Below, piece after piece: positions 1 to 5,659 of a stretch of DNA of 14,119 bases (positions are counted from its first letter, which is position 1; the number at the start of each line of letters is the position of its first letter). Source of the DNA: an uncultured Candidatus Peregrinibacteria bacterium (GTDB lineage: Bacteria > Patescibacteriota > Gracilibacteria > CAIRYL01); NCBI GenBank assembly GCA_903882825.1, contig CAIRYL010000095.1, forward strand, positions 1-14,119. Direction: 5' to 3'. A model generated the notes under the pieces. The model saw only the letters and a list, made by a program, of their open reading frames with translations, made no database searches and was not told the DNA's origin. The translations under genes were made by a program, and so were the position numbers.

Positions 1-9
1 AAAAGACGC

Positions 10-37
10 TTGACATTAGGAAATAAAAGAGTATTAT
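10..37 (+). promoter_or_regulatory. Sigma70-like promoter for the 92-aa gene
   Basis: A perfect -35 box TTGACA (10-15) is followed after 16 bp by TATTAT (32-37). Transcription would start near 44 and the ATG is at 70. A promoter inside a cassette would make the gene independent of an integron Pc promoter. Confidence 0.5.
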
Positions 38-69
38 TGAGACTATTTTTTTCTTTAACCAAAGTCAAT

Positions 70-348
70 ATGGCACTTATCGAAATGTTTAAAGGAGATC
101 CTGAAAAAAAACGAGAACTTATTATTGGTGTTCTAGATGCAGGACTTAGCGCTGCTGAAGGGAAGATCAAATCCTTTGATCTCACTGCTTCTGGATCTGA
201 CGATCTACGTATACAATTGCTTCACGAAAAAAAACGAGAACCAGATTGGTTAGGTCAAGTTAATCAAGAATTCGCAATTATTTATCGCGATTGGATGCAT
301 CAAAACCTGACAAGAATTGATGCTGTCCTTCAAAAGGAAATAGTGTAA
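70..348 (+). CDS. Small hypothetical protein (92 aa), first cassette gene
   Basis: I do not recognise this protein. The frame is open from position 10 (TTG), but that codon is part of the -35 box, so the ATG at 70 (MALIEMFKGDPEKK) is preferred. The product is a soluble, charged, probably mostly helical 92-residue protein with no signal peptide and no membrane segment. It has a basic N-terminal third, a D/E-containing middle (SGSDDLRIQLLHEKKREPDW) and a C-terminal helix rich in aromatic residues (FAIIYRDWMHQ). The stop codon is followed immediately by AAACAAC and then the attC-like region, the usual layout of a cassette gene. No Shine-Dalgarno sequence precedes the ATG. The coding call rests on its length, promoter and position; function is unknown. 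Confidence 0.6.
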   Translation: MALIEMFKGDPEKKRELIIGVLDAGLSAAEGKIKSFDLTASGSDDLRIQLLHEKKREPDWLGQVNQEFAIIYRDWMHQNLTRIDAVLQKEIV

Positions 349-482
349 ACAACTGATTCAAAATAGCCATTGTAAAAAAGATAGGCGGTTTCGTTCAGTC
401 GCTTCGCTCCTTCTCTACACACATGTTTAACGGGTGTATTCCTTTCGGCGTACTTTACACACGTCAAAAATAAACGTTAGGC
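347..482 (+). other. attC-like recombination site 1
   Basis: The right core GTTAGGC (476-482) matches the integron consensus GTTRRRY exactly. The interior carries CGTTCAGTCGCTTCGCTCC (392-410), which is 18 of 19 identical to 1576-1594 in site 3. The left core is ambiguous. AAACAAC (347-353) directly after the stop codon fits the cassette position. GTTTAAC (425-431) fits RYYYAAC, pairs with GTTAGGC using wobbles, and would give a compact 58-bp site with a GTGTA/TACAC stem. The longer span is reported. Confidence 0.5.
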
Positions 483-526
483 GAAACTATTTCTTTTTAA
501 TTTTTAATAAAAACCAATCAATCATT

Positions 527-855
527 ATGAAACAAATTCACTTACAAAATTCTTGGATAATAAAAGCTCCTCTTGAGGATGTTTTTAAAATTATTACCGA
601 TTTTGAAAAAATGCCAAAATTATTCCAAAAAAAGGTTTTATTTCTGATAATCAAAGTCCGAAGTTTGGCACATCAGGACATGAAGAACTTTTATTGGAAA
701 ATGTTAAGGGTGGCACGAAAATAAATTATGTCTACGAGGTTGATATTCATAAAAAGTGGTTGCAAATTATTGCTAAGCCACTTATTGGTTGGTTTGCTAT
801 GAAAGCATGGGAAAAAGCTGTTATTAACAGACTAAAAGAAATATTAGAAAGTTGA
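527..855 (+). pseudogene. SRPBCC-family protein gene, frameshifted and internally shortened
   Basis: Translation from the ATG at 527 gives the N-terminus of an SRPBCC (polyketide cyclase/START-like) protein, MKQIHLQNSWIIKAPLEDVF, through PKLFQK. At the A7 run 627-633 the frame breaks and ends at 723. Adding one A restores the frame KGFISDN...GTSGHEELLLENV, which continues to IGWFAMKAWEKAVINRLKEI and a TGA at 853-855. That second half carries the family's beta-strands and long C-terminal helix. Even when joined, the protein is about 109 residues. SRPBCC proteins of this type are usually about 150, so roughly 35-40 residues also seem to be missing after PKLFQK. It is the only gene in the cassette that starts at 476. 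The open frame reaching back to 434 is not the real start because it lies inside attC site 1. Transcriptional slippage on A7 could still yield a joined product, but the internal deletion argues for decay. Confidence 0.75.
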
Positions 856-894
856 AAAAGGAGGGTGAAAAAATTAAAAAGAAAAAATAACATC

Positions 895-1036
895 ATATAA
901 CACGGCATATCTGGTTCAGAAATTTTGCACTATAATAAAGCTCAGAAATGCGAAATTTCTTCATCCAAATTTCCAAAAAAACTCATTGATTTTTAAAGGA
1001 ATTTCGGCAAACTGAAGATATGCCGGACCGTTGTCG
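895..1036 (+). other. attC-like recombination site 2
   Basis: The outer arms CGGCATATC (903-911) and GATATGCCG (1017-1025) are perfectly complementary. Inside them TTCAG (914-918) pairs with CTGAA (1012-1016), leaving TGG extrahelical. AAC (899-901) faces GTT (1030-1032) outside the stem, as R'' and R' do in attC. The span 976-1013 is identical to 5565-5602 in site 5, and the match continues to the GTT with 4 mismatches in 19. The right core reads GTTGTCG, which departs from GTTRRRY at two positions, and the left core reads ATATAAC. Confidence 0.65.
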
Positions 1037-1064
1037 AAAATAAAAATTATGAACACTTCACCAA

Positions 1065-1541
1065 ATGAATATGAAAACATTAACTCTAGAACGTTCATTC
1101 TCAGCCCCAATAGAAAAGGTTTGGGAAGCACTAACTCACCAAGACCAACTGAAAAAATGGTGGTGTCCAACTGGTTTTGAAGCATCAGATATCTCTGTTG
1201 ATTTAAAAAATGGAGGAATATTTAGATATTGTTTTAAAAATCCAGAAGGTCAAGAGTTTTGGGGTCGAGGAGTTTATCAAACAATTGAGCAGCCAAAATT
1301 TTTATCCTGGCTCGATACGTTCACTGATGTAAAAGGTAATCCTGTTCCATCTTCACATTATGGAATGCCTGGTGAGGAAATAATTGAGTCATTAGTAGAA
1401 TTCAGCTTAACAGAAGAAAATGGTGTTACTACCATGAAGATGGTCGGTGAAAACCCTCATGATGATTCTCTGCTAGAAAGTATGACAGAAGGGTGGAATG
1501 GGATGTTTGATAAACTCGAAGCACTTTTAATGAATAAGTAA
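1065..1541 (+). CDS. AHSA1/SRPBCC domain protein (158 aa)
   Basis: This is a cytosolic START/Bet v1-like fold protein of the AHSA1 (activator of Hsp90 ATPase homologue 1-like) family, which bind hydrophobic ligands or act as stress proteins; the substrate is unknown. The N-terminal beta-strand and amphipathic helix LERSFSAPIEKVWEALTHQD (about 8-27) and the tryptophan motif KKWWCPTGF (about 30-38) are diagnostic. The central strands GGIFRYCFKNPEGQEFWGRG follow, and the C-terminal helix MTEGWNGMFDKLEALL ends the protein. Length is normal for the family. Starts at 1065 and 1071 (MKTLTLERSF) are both possible; the second fits the family better. The gene is alone in its cassette, between attC-like sites 2 and 3, and no clear promoter or ribosome binding site precedes it. 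Confidence 0.9.
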   Translation: MNMKTLTLERSFSAPIEKVWEALTHQDQLKKWWCPTGFEASDISVDLKNGGIFRYCFKNPEGQEFWGRGVYQTIEQPKFLSWLDTFTDVKGNPVPSSHYGMPGEEIIESLVEFSLTEENGVTTMKMVGENPHDDSLLESMTEGWNGMFDKLEALLMNK

Positions 1542-1552
1542 TTTTTTATATC

Positions 1553-1618
1553 CGACAACCAGGTATAAGCGCTTCCGTTCAGTCGATTCGCTCCGAAAAC
1601 TGTAGAGTAATTACGTCA
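1553..1618 (+). other. attC-like site 3, left half only (interrupted)
   Basis: The left core CGACAAC (1553-1559) lies 11 bases after the AHSA1 stop and is the exact complement of GTTGTCG at the 5' end of the same cassette (1030-1036). The interior has CGTTCAGTCGATTCGCTCC (1576-1594), 18 of 19 identical to site 1, then TACGTCAA, resembling the right half of site 1 (ACGTCAA at 461-467). No GTT right core follows; the minus-strand zinc-ribbon gene begins there and its stop codon (1616-1618) lies in attC-like sequence. The right half is probably lost or displaced. Confidence 0.5.
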
Positions 1619-1897
1619 ACCTATATTTTCCCAAAAGCATTTTTGGCAATAAATTTTGTATTGAGAATCTTGAGGGAACACGGACAGCATTGATTGCTGA
1701 CATTTATCGCAATTTCTTTTGTATAAAGTACGCTCAGTCCTGAGTGCCATTCTTTGCTTATGTCTACAAGCTGGACAATAGTTTGGCAGTGGTAACTTTT
1801 TGTCATCATAAAATTTCATTTCCTGAGGAATAACCGTGAAATTTTTACCACATTGAGCTTCCTGACATGTACGATTGATTGGTGCAATTTTAACCAT
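1616..1897 (-). CDS. Zinc-ribbon domain protein (93 aa), piece of a CPR Cys-rich family
   Basis: Starting at the ATG at 1897 (MVKIAPINRTCQEAQCG), the protein carries Cys pairs of a double zinc ribbon: C...C near the start, CPACRH, CDKC and CQKC. It also shows the family signature IPQEMKFY...LPLP and ERTLYKRNCDKC. An upstream ATG at 1936 overlaps the preceding gene and is less likely. Known: in CPR proteins often labelled CAIB/BAIF, a similar ribbon sits at the N-terminus before Cys-rich repeats, and a related ribbon sits at the C-terminus. Here it follows the repeat gene (1908-2894) by 10 bases on the same strand. It may be a detached C-terminal ribbon or a displaced N-terminal one. The frame ends (CFWENIG) just where attC-like sequence begins. 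A role in metal or nucleic-acid binding is plausible but unproven. Confidence 0.65.
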   Translation of the reverse strand: MVKIAPINRTCQEAQCGKNFTVIPQEMKFYDDKKLPLPNYCPACRHKQRMALRTERTLYKRNCDKCQQSMLSVFPQDSQYKIYCQKCFWENIG

Positions 1898-1907
1898 AAA
1901 AATGAAA

Positions 1908-2894
1908 TTAAATTTTAATAAAAGGATCAGTTTCACTTTCCATTCTGCGTTTTTCGTAATCCGAACATAAGAAAATTTTCATATTATACTCTCCGGCATC
2001 TATCATCTCTTTTTTTATTCGCTCAACTTCTCGTGCATAATTTTCTGGAGAATATTGCTTATTTAAGATGTAGTATTCTTTGTCTTCCAAGTACACGCAA
2101 CCAAAACAGTTTTTAAGACGCCGTGAGTATGCACAAAACTCAGAATTGCTTGAATTATCTACTTGATACAAAAAGTTACAGTTGTAGCATAGCGGTGACT
2201 GGACACAGCTATATGATAATTCTGTTTCAAAACACACTGTTAAATCGCAACAATCTTTATTTGCATTTGCCTCAATGGTGTAAAGACAATCTTCCGAAGA
2301 AAATGTATCGTAACATTGATAACAATTTTTGCTCTCGGTTATATTTTCACCAATACAATCTTCAGTTCGTAATTGATGTATATTGAGCTGAGGCGCAATT
2401 TTACGAAGTTTCTCAATTTCCTGATCAATAAATTTTCGATGATGAGCTAAGTCAATTTTTGCCAAATAGTGCATATATTCATCTTTGCTCAGTTGTTTGT
2501 TAAATATGTAATATTTTTTCTTATAAAGACCAACACAGCCGAAACAATCCGAACAACCGAAGCAATCAATCGAAAATTGGCAATCCGTGCATTCATGGCA
2601 ATTCTCACAAAACGCACATTGATAACAATTCAGACATGCCATACATTCGGTGCAAAGCTGACATCCAACACAAAACGTAACACCATTACAATCCGTGCAT
2701 TTTCTCGAGTAGCGACTGTAATAAACATCTTCGCAATAAAAAACCCCGAATGAGTAGTAACAATTTTTCGACTTCACAGCGGTATCGGCATAATCACAAT
2801 TTTCCGCCATTACATGCTTAAGATTATATCGAGGGCTTATGAGCAGAAGCTTCTGAAATTCTTGAGCGAAATGAGATGTTGAAACAGTATTCAT
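1908..2894 (-). CDS. Cys-rich repeat protein of the CPR 'CAIB/BAIF-labelled' family (328 aa)
   Basis: The protein contains two copies of a unit that begins SKNCY (42-46 and 188-192), runs through many CxxC pairs, and ends CFGCVxLxxKxYYIxNKQ (117-134 and 263-280). The first copy is very Cys-dense at 66-120 and probably binds several zinc ions. Unlike most relatives, it begins directly at HFAQEFQKLL, without the N-terminal zinc ribbon. It ends at GEYNMKIFLC... instead of continuing into the usual long C-terminal part. A detached zinc-ribbon gene follows 10 bases downstream. The CAIB/BAIF name is a database label only; there is no similarity to CoA transferases. The ATG at 2894 is the only start before an in-frame TGA. 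The gene is divergent from the TrmB-type regulator, which may control it. Function unknown. Confidence 0.75.
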   Translation of the reverse strand: MNTVSTSHFAQEFQKLLLISPRYNLKHVMAENCDYADTAVKSKNCYYSFGVFYCEDVYYSRYSRKCTDCNGVTFCVGCQLCTECMACLNCYQCAFCENCHECTDCQFSIDCFGCSDCFGCVGLYKKKYYIFNKQLSKDEYMHYLAKIDLAHHRKFIDQEIEKLRKIAPQLNIHQLRTEDCIGENITESKNCYQCYDTFSSEDCLYTIEANANKDCCDLTVCFETELSYSCVQSPLCYNCNFLYQVDNSSNSEFCAYSRRLKNCFGCVYLEDKEYYILNKQYSPENYAREVERIKKEMIDAGEYNMKIFLCSDYEKRRMESETDPFIKI

Positions 2895-2940
2895 ATAATG
2901 AAAGTGGTAGATAAGACAACTAAAACGATGTCATATACAT

Positions 2941-2968
2941 ATATTATTTATAACGAAATTGTTGTCAA
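2941..2968 (-). promoter_or_regulatory. Promoter for the minus-strand Cys-rich genes
   Basis: On the minus strand TTGACA (2968-2963) is followed after 16 bases by TAATAT (2946-2941). The ATG is at 2894. The box lies in the 179-bp divergent region shared with the TrmB-type regulator. Confidence 0.45.
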
Positions 2969-2999
2969 TTTTTAAGGAACAAATGAGATATTAATAATT

Positions 3000-3069
3000 C
3001 TAAATTCACTAATTTAGCCTAGCAATTGCTACAAATTTAGAATATAATATTTGTAGAAAACTATTCTAC
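3000..3069 (+). promoter_or_regulatory. Regulator promoter with four inverted repeats (putative operators)
   Basis: A consensus -10 box TATAAT lies at 3043-3048, 26 bases before the ATG, with no good -35 box. Four inverted repeats surround it: CTAAATT/AATTTAG (3000-3006 and 3011-3017); the 12-bp palindrome TAGCAATTGCTA (3020-3031), where a -35 box would be; CTACAAAT/ATTTGTAG (3029-3036 and 3049-3056), bracketing the -10; and GTAGAA/TTCTAC (3053-3058 and 3064-3069), over the start of transcription. AATTTAG recurs at 3034-3040. The arrangement suggests autoregulation by the gene that follows. Confidence 0.6.
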
Positions 3070-3073
3070 ATTT

Positions 3074-3862
3074 ATGATTACTGGAACTGATATTGTACGA
3101 ATCACATCGTTGCTGAAACAGTTTGGGTGCAATCAACGTGAAATTGAAATTTATGTTCATTCACTAAAAATTGGTCCATCAACAGTTCAAGAAATTGCTC
3201 AACAAATCAAATGCAATAGGGTAACCGCTCATAGCGCAATTGACCAATTGATAAAAAAAGGACTTTTTTATGAAACAAGAAAAGGAAAAAGACGCCTGGT
3301 AGTGGCAGATAATCCAGAATCACTTCATCACCTACTTCAGAAAAAAGAAAATGAACTAAAACTCATCAAAACAAATCTGGATTATGTATCTCAACTTCTC
3401 TCTAGAGTTCAATCTCCGGATGCAAATAGACCAACGGTAAAGTTTTATGAAGGTGTAGATGGATTTAAAAAAATGCTCGAAGAAACTTTGGATGCAAAAA
3501 GTGGCATACTTGTATTTACCTACGTTGATTTGTTTTCAAAACTCGTTGGAGCAGATTATCTTGAAAATTACTTTAAACGTCGCGCAGTAAAAAATATTTA
3601 TACAAAAATTATATTTCCACCATGTTCTTTTGCAAATAGAGTGAATGAAAAATCTAAAGAGTATAAAATAGAAGTTCGCCTTCTGCCTCAAGGATTGGAA
3701 TGGAAAGCAGGCATTTTCTCGTGGAATAATTGGATTGCATTAAAATCATTCACTGAAGGGAAAATAACATGTACGCTTATAGAAAATGCCGATATCGCTT
3801 TTTTCTACAGAAATGTGTTATTTCCTCTTTGTTGGGAGCAAGCAAAACCAATTGAAAATTAA
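3074..3862 (+). CDS. TrmB-family transcriptional regulator (262 aa)
   Basis: The N-terminal 80 residues form a winged helix typical of TrmB regulators: helix at 22-31 (REIEIYVHSL), helix-turn-helix IGPSTVQEIAQQ through RVTAHSAIDQLIKKGL (33-64), and a basic wing YETRKGKRRLVV (66-77). A coiled-coil segment (about 85-112) is followed by the C-terminal domain (119-255, starting PTVKFYEGVDGFKKMLEE), which in TrmB proteins senses a small ligand and has a PLD-like fold. Archaeal TrmB binds sugars, but the CPR relatives have no assigned ligand. The gene has its own palindrome-rich promoter and is divergent from the Cys-rich genes, so it probably controls itself and perhaps them. A strong hairpin begins at its stop codon. 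It might be part of the cassette array or an older insertion; the boundaries are unclear. Confidence 0.85.
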   Translation: MITGTDIVRITSLLKQFGCNQREIEIYVHSLKIGPSTVQEIAQQIKCNRVTAHSAIDQLIKKGLFYETRKGKRRLVVADNPESLHHLLQKKENELKLIKTNLDYVSQLLSRVQSPDANRPTVKFYEGVDGFKKMLEETLDAKSGILVFTYVDLFSKLVGADYLENYFKRRAVKNIYTKIIFPPCSFANRVNEKSKEYKIEVRLLPQGLEWKAGIFSWNNWIALKSFTEGKITCTLIENADIAFFYRNVLFPLCWEQAKPIEN

Positions 3863-3928
3863 TGAATGATGTTGGCGGGGGAAATTCACTCTCAACCCCT
3901 CTTTCGTCCCGTCAACAAGGAATTCATT
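3861..3928 (+). other. Strong imperfect hairpin after the regulator gene (terminator or attC-like)
   Basis: AATGAAT (3861-3867) pairs with ATTCATT (3922-3928), and TGTTGGCGGG (3870-3879) pairs with CCCGTCAACA (3908-3917), with one G-T pair. The 28-base loop has further G-run/C-run pairing. There is no T tract after it, so it is not a classical terminator. It could be the stem of an attC-like site with outer cores GCAAAAC (3842-3848) and GTTTTAT (3945-3951); GTTTTAT is 6/7 complementary to GTAAAAC at 5512. The wide spacers make that uncertain. Confidence 0.45.
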
Positions 3929-3999
3929 TGCACTTTAGGCAGGTGTTTTATTCTCATTCATTATCTGTATAAAAAAATTTGACTTTTATCACAATCAAA

Positions 4000-4037
4000 T
4001 GTAAAACTAGATAGTAAGTATACATATAATATTTACA
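4000..4037 (+). promoter_or_regulatory. Promoter and possible MarR operator for the SRPBCC-MarR-EVE operon
   Basis: A TATAAT -10 box at 4025-4030 lies 29 bases before the ATG. TGTAAA (4000-4005) and TTTACA (4032-4037) are inverted around it, and the palindrome GTATAC is at 4018-4023. The -35 position is poor; TTGACT at 3979-3984 is too far for this -10. The inverted repeat around the -10 is a reasonable site for the MarR protein encoded in the operon. Confidence 0.45.
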
Positions 4038-4059
4038 CTTATTATTTAAATGAATTACT

Positions 4060-4479
4060 ATGTGGATAAAATCTTACTCAATCGTAACGAAAGAAGTTAC
4101 AAAAGAACAAATGTGGAAACTTTTTGCTAATGTAAATAATTGGCATACTTGGGATGAAGGAATAGAATTTGCAAAATTGGAAGGCAAATTTGAAAAAGGG
4201 AATTTTTTTATTTTAAGACCTAAAGGTGGACCAAATGTAAAAGTTCAATTGCTAGAAACTATTGAGAATAAAATGTTTCTTGATGTAACAAAATTCCCAT
4301 TAGCCAAAATGTATGATGAACATGTTTTTGAAGAAACGTCGCAAGGTTTAAAAATTACAAATACAATAACCGTAGGAGGAATTTTAGGATTTGTATGGCG
4401 TAAAATCGTTGCTCAAAAAATAGTAGATAATTTGCCAAGTGATATGCAACAACAAATTAAATCAGCAAAAAATCTATGA
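4060..4479 (+). CDS. SRPBCC-family protein (139 aa)
   Basis: This is a cytosolic SRPBCC (polyketide cyclase/dehydrase-like) protein. The opening WIKSYSIVTKEVTKEQMWKL and the helix FANVNNWHTWDEGIEFA (about 23-39), with the W-x-x-W pair, are characteristic. Strands GKFEKGNFFILRPKGG and VKVQLLETIENKMFLDVTKF follow, and then HVFEETSQGLKITNTITV and a C-terminal helix. Family members bind small hydrophobic molecules; the ligand here is unknown. The stop codon overlaps the ATG of the MarR gene (ATGA at 4476-4479), so the two are translationally coupled. SRPBCC genes are often paired with a small HTH regulator, which may sense the same ligand. No Shine-Dalgarno sequence is present. Confidence 0.85.
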   Translation: MWIKSYSIVTKEVTKEQMWKLFANVNNWHTWDEGIEFAKLEGKFEKGNFFILRPKGGPNVKVQLLETIENKMFLDVTKFPLAKMYDEHVFEETSQGLKITNTITVGGILGFVWRKIVAQKIVDNLPSDMQQQIKSAKNL

Positions 4480-4931
4480 AAATAAGTGACAACACATTTA
4501 GCGTAGAAAAACCTGAGGAAAGCTCAGGATTTTTGTTGTGGCAAGTTACGAATCTTTGGCAACGAGAAATTAAAAAAGCATTAGAACCTTATAATCTAAC
4601 ACATTCTCAATATGTGCTAATGGCAAGTATTCATTGGCTAACATTACACAAAAAAGATGTAACACAAGTTTTTTTATCAAATCATACAAAAATTGATCCA
4701 ATGACTACTTCAACAGTTTTAAGAGCTTTACAAAAAAAAGGTTTTCTTCAAAGAAAAGAACATTTAACTGATACAAGAGCAAAAACAGTTGAACTAACAG
4801 AAAAAGGAATAGAAATTATTAAAAAAACAGTTGTAACCGTTGAACATTTTGATAAGGATTTTTTTTCCTCTCTTGGGGAAAGTCTTTCTCATTTCAACAA
4901 AAACCTTTTACAATTTATTCTTCCATCATAA
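4476..4931 (+). CDS. MarR-family transcriptional regulator (151 aa)
   Basis: This is a MarR winged-helix regulator of normal length. The dimerisation helix LLWQVTNLWQREIKKALEPY (about 20-39) is followed by LTHSQYVLMASIHWL. The recognition helix-turn-helix is VTQVFLSNHTKIDPMTTS...VLRALQKKGFLQRKE (about 62-96). The wing has the family hallmark DTRAKTVELTEKG (about 99-111), and C-terminal helices complete the dimer interface. Its start overlaps the SRPBCC stop by 4 bases, and its stop is 2 bases before the EVE gene, making a tight three-gene operon. MarR proteins usually repress their own operon, and the inverted repeat TGTAAA/TTTACA around the -10 at 4025-4030 is a candidate operator. The inducing ligand is unknown. 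Confidence 0.9.
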   Translation: MKISDNTFSVEKPEESSGFLLWQVTNLWQREIKKALEPYNLTHSQYVLMASIHWLTLHKKDVTQVFLSNHTKIDPMTTSTVLRALQKKGFLQRKEHLTDTRAKTVELTEKGIEIIKKTVVTVEHFDKDFFSSLGESLSHFNKNLLQFILPS

Positions 4932-4933
4932 AC

Positions 4934-5368
4934 ATGCAAAATATAGAAATAAAATACTGGATTGTGGTCGTTTCCAAAGATCATATCGAGATAGGGAAAA
5001 AACTCGGTATTATTCAAGCAAATCACGGAAAAGCCGCACCAATGAAACGCCTGAACTCTGGAGATTTTGTTGTTATTTATTCTCCTAAAATAGTATTTTC
5101 GGGGAAAGAACTTTGTCAAAAATTTACTGCTGTGGCCTGTATACAAGAAGGAGATGTCTATAAAGGAGATATGGGAGGAGGTTTTACTCCCTATAGGAGA
5201 GATGCTCAGTATTTGCCCTGTAAAGAAATTGATATCAAGCCACTTCTCCAAGAACTTACCTTTATAAAGAAAAAAGAAAGTTGGGGAGCTATATTTCGTT
5301 TTGGATTTTTTGAAATTCCAAAAAATGATTTTGAGACAATCGCCAGAGAAATGGGAATATTAAAATAA
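4934..5368 (+). CDS. EVE domain protein (144 aa)
   Basis: This is a single-domain EVE protein (PUA-like fold, related to YTH and ASCH domains), which in studied members binds modified bases in DNA or RNA. Diagnostic segments are KYWIVVVSKDHIEIGKKLG (about 7-25), the HGKAAPMKRLNSGDFVVIYS loop-strand (about 33-52), TAVACIQEGDVYKGDM and the YRRDAQYLPCKEIDIKPLL strand-helix, ending at FGFFEIPKNDFETIAREMG. Length matches stand-alone EVE proteins. The ATG is 2 bases after the MarR stop, so it is the last gene of the operon. EVE genes are often carried on mobile DNA and linked to modified-base defence systems, but no restriction gene is nearby. Downstream, 5369-5511 shows nothing clear before attC-like site 5. 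Confidence 0.88.
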   Translation: MQNIEIKYWIVVVSKDHIEIGKKLGIIQANHGKAAPMKRLNSGDFVVIYSPKIVFSGKELCQKFTAVACIQEGDVYKGDMGGGFTPYRRDAQYLPCKEIDIKPLLQELTFIKKKESWGAIFRFGFFEIPKNDFETIAREMGILK

Positions 5369-5511
5369 CTCTCTATTCTCCCCACAAGAAACAAATTTAT
5401 GAATAAAAATAAAAGCTTATTAGTATGAATTTTATGGAAAAATATTTTTTTAAACTTTTCGTTATCATTGTTTGACCACGTTGCACTCTCTCTTCGCAAA
5501 GATTCGGGGGC

Positions 5512-5625
5512 GTAAAACACAGTATATCTGGATCGTTCCTGTCGTCGCTCGACCAAAAATTTTCAAAAAACTCATTGATTTTTAAAGGAATTTCGGCAAA
5601 CTTAAGACATGCAGGAACGTTAGGT
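5512..5625 (+). other. attC-like recombination site 5
   Basis: The right core GTTAGGT (5619-5625) matches GTTRRRY. The left core is GTAAAAC (5512-5518). The span 5565-5602 is identical to 976-1013 in site 2, and the left arm AACACAGTATATCTGGATC (5516-5534) differs from 899-917 at 3 of 19 positions. CGTTCCTG (5534-5541) and CAGGAACG (5612-5619) are a perfect 8-bp inverted repeat. CGTTCCTGTCGTCGCTCG (5534-5551) resembles the interior motif of sites 1 and 3. This is the best-supported site in sequence terms. Confidence 0.65.
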
Positions 5626-5659
5626 GTAAGTCATTTTTTTCCTTTTTAAATTCAATCAT

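Noticed and set aside
434..526. N-terminal extension of the SRPBCC frame
   Set aside because: It lies within attC-like site 1 and has no family similarity; the family start is the ATG at 527.
2961..2967. GTTGTCA resembling the missing right core of attC-like site 3
   Set aside because: It is the complement of the -35 box TTGACA with flanking bases of the minus-strand promoter, and no matching inner arms flank it.
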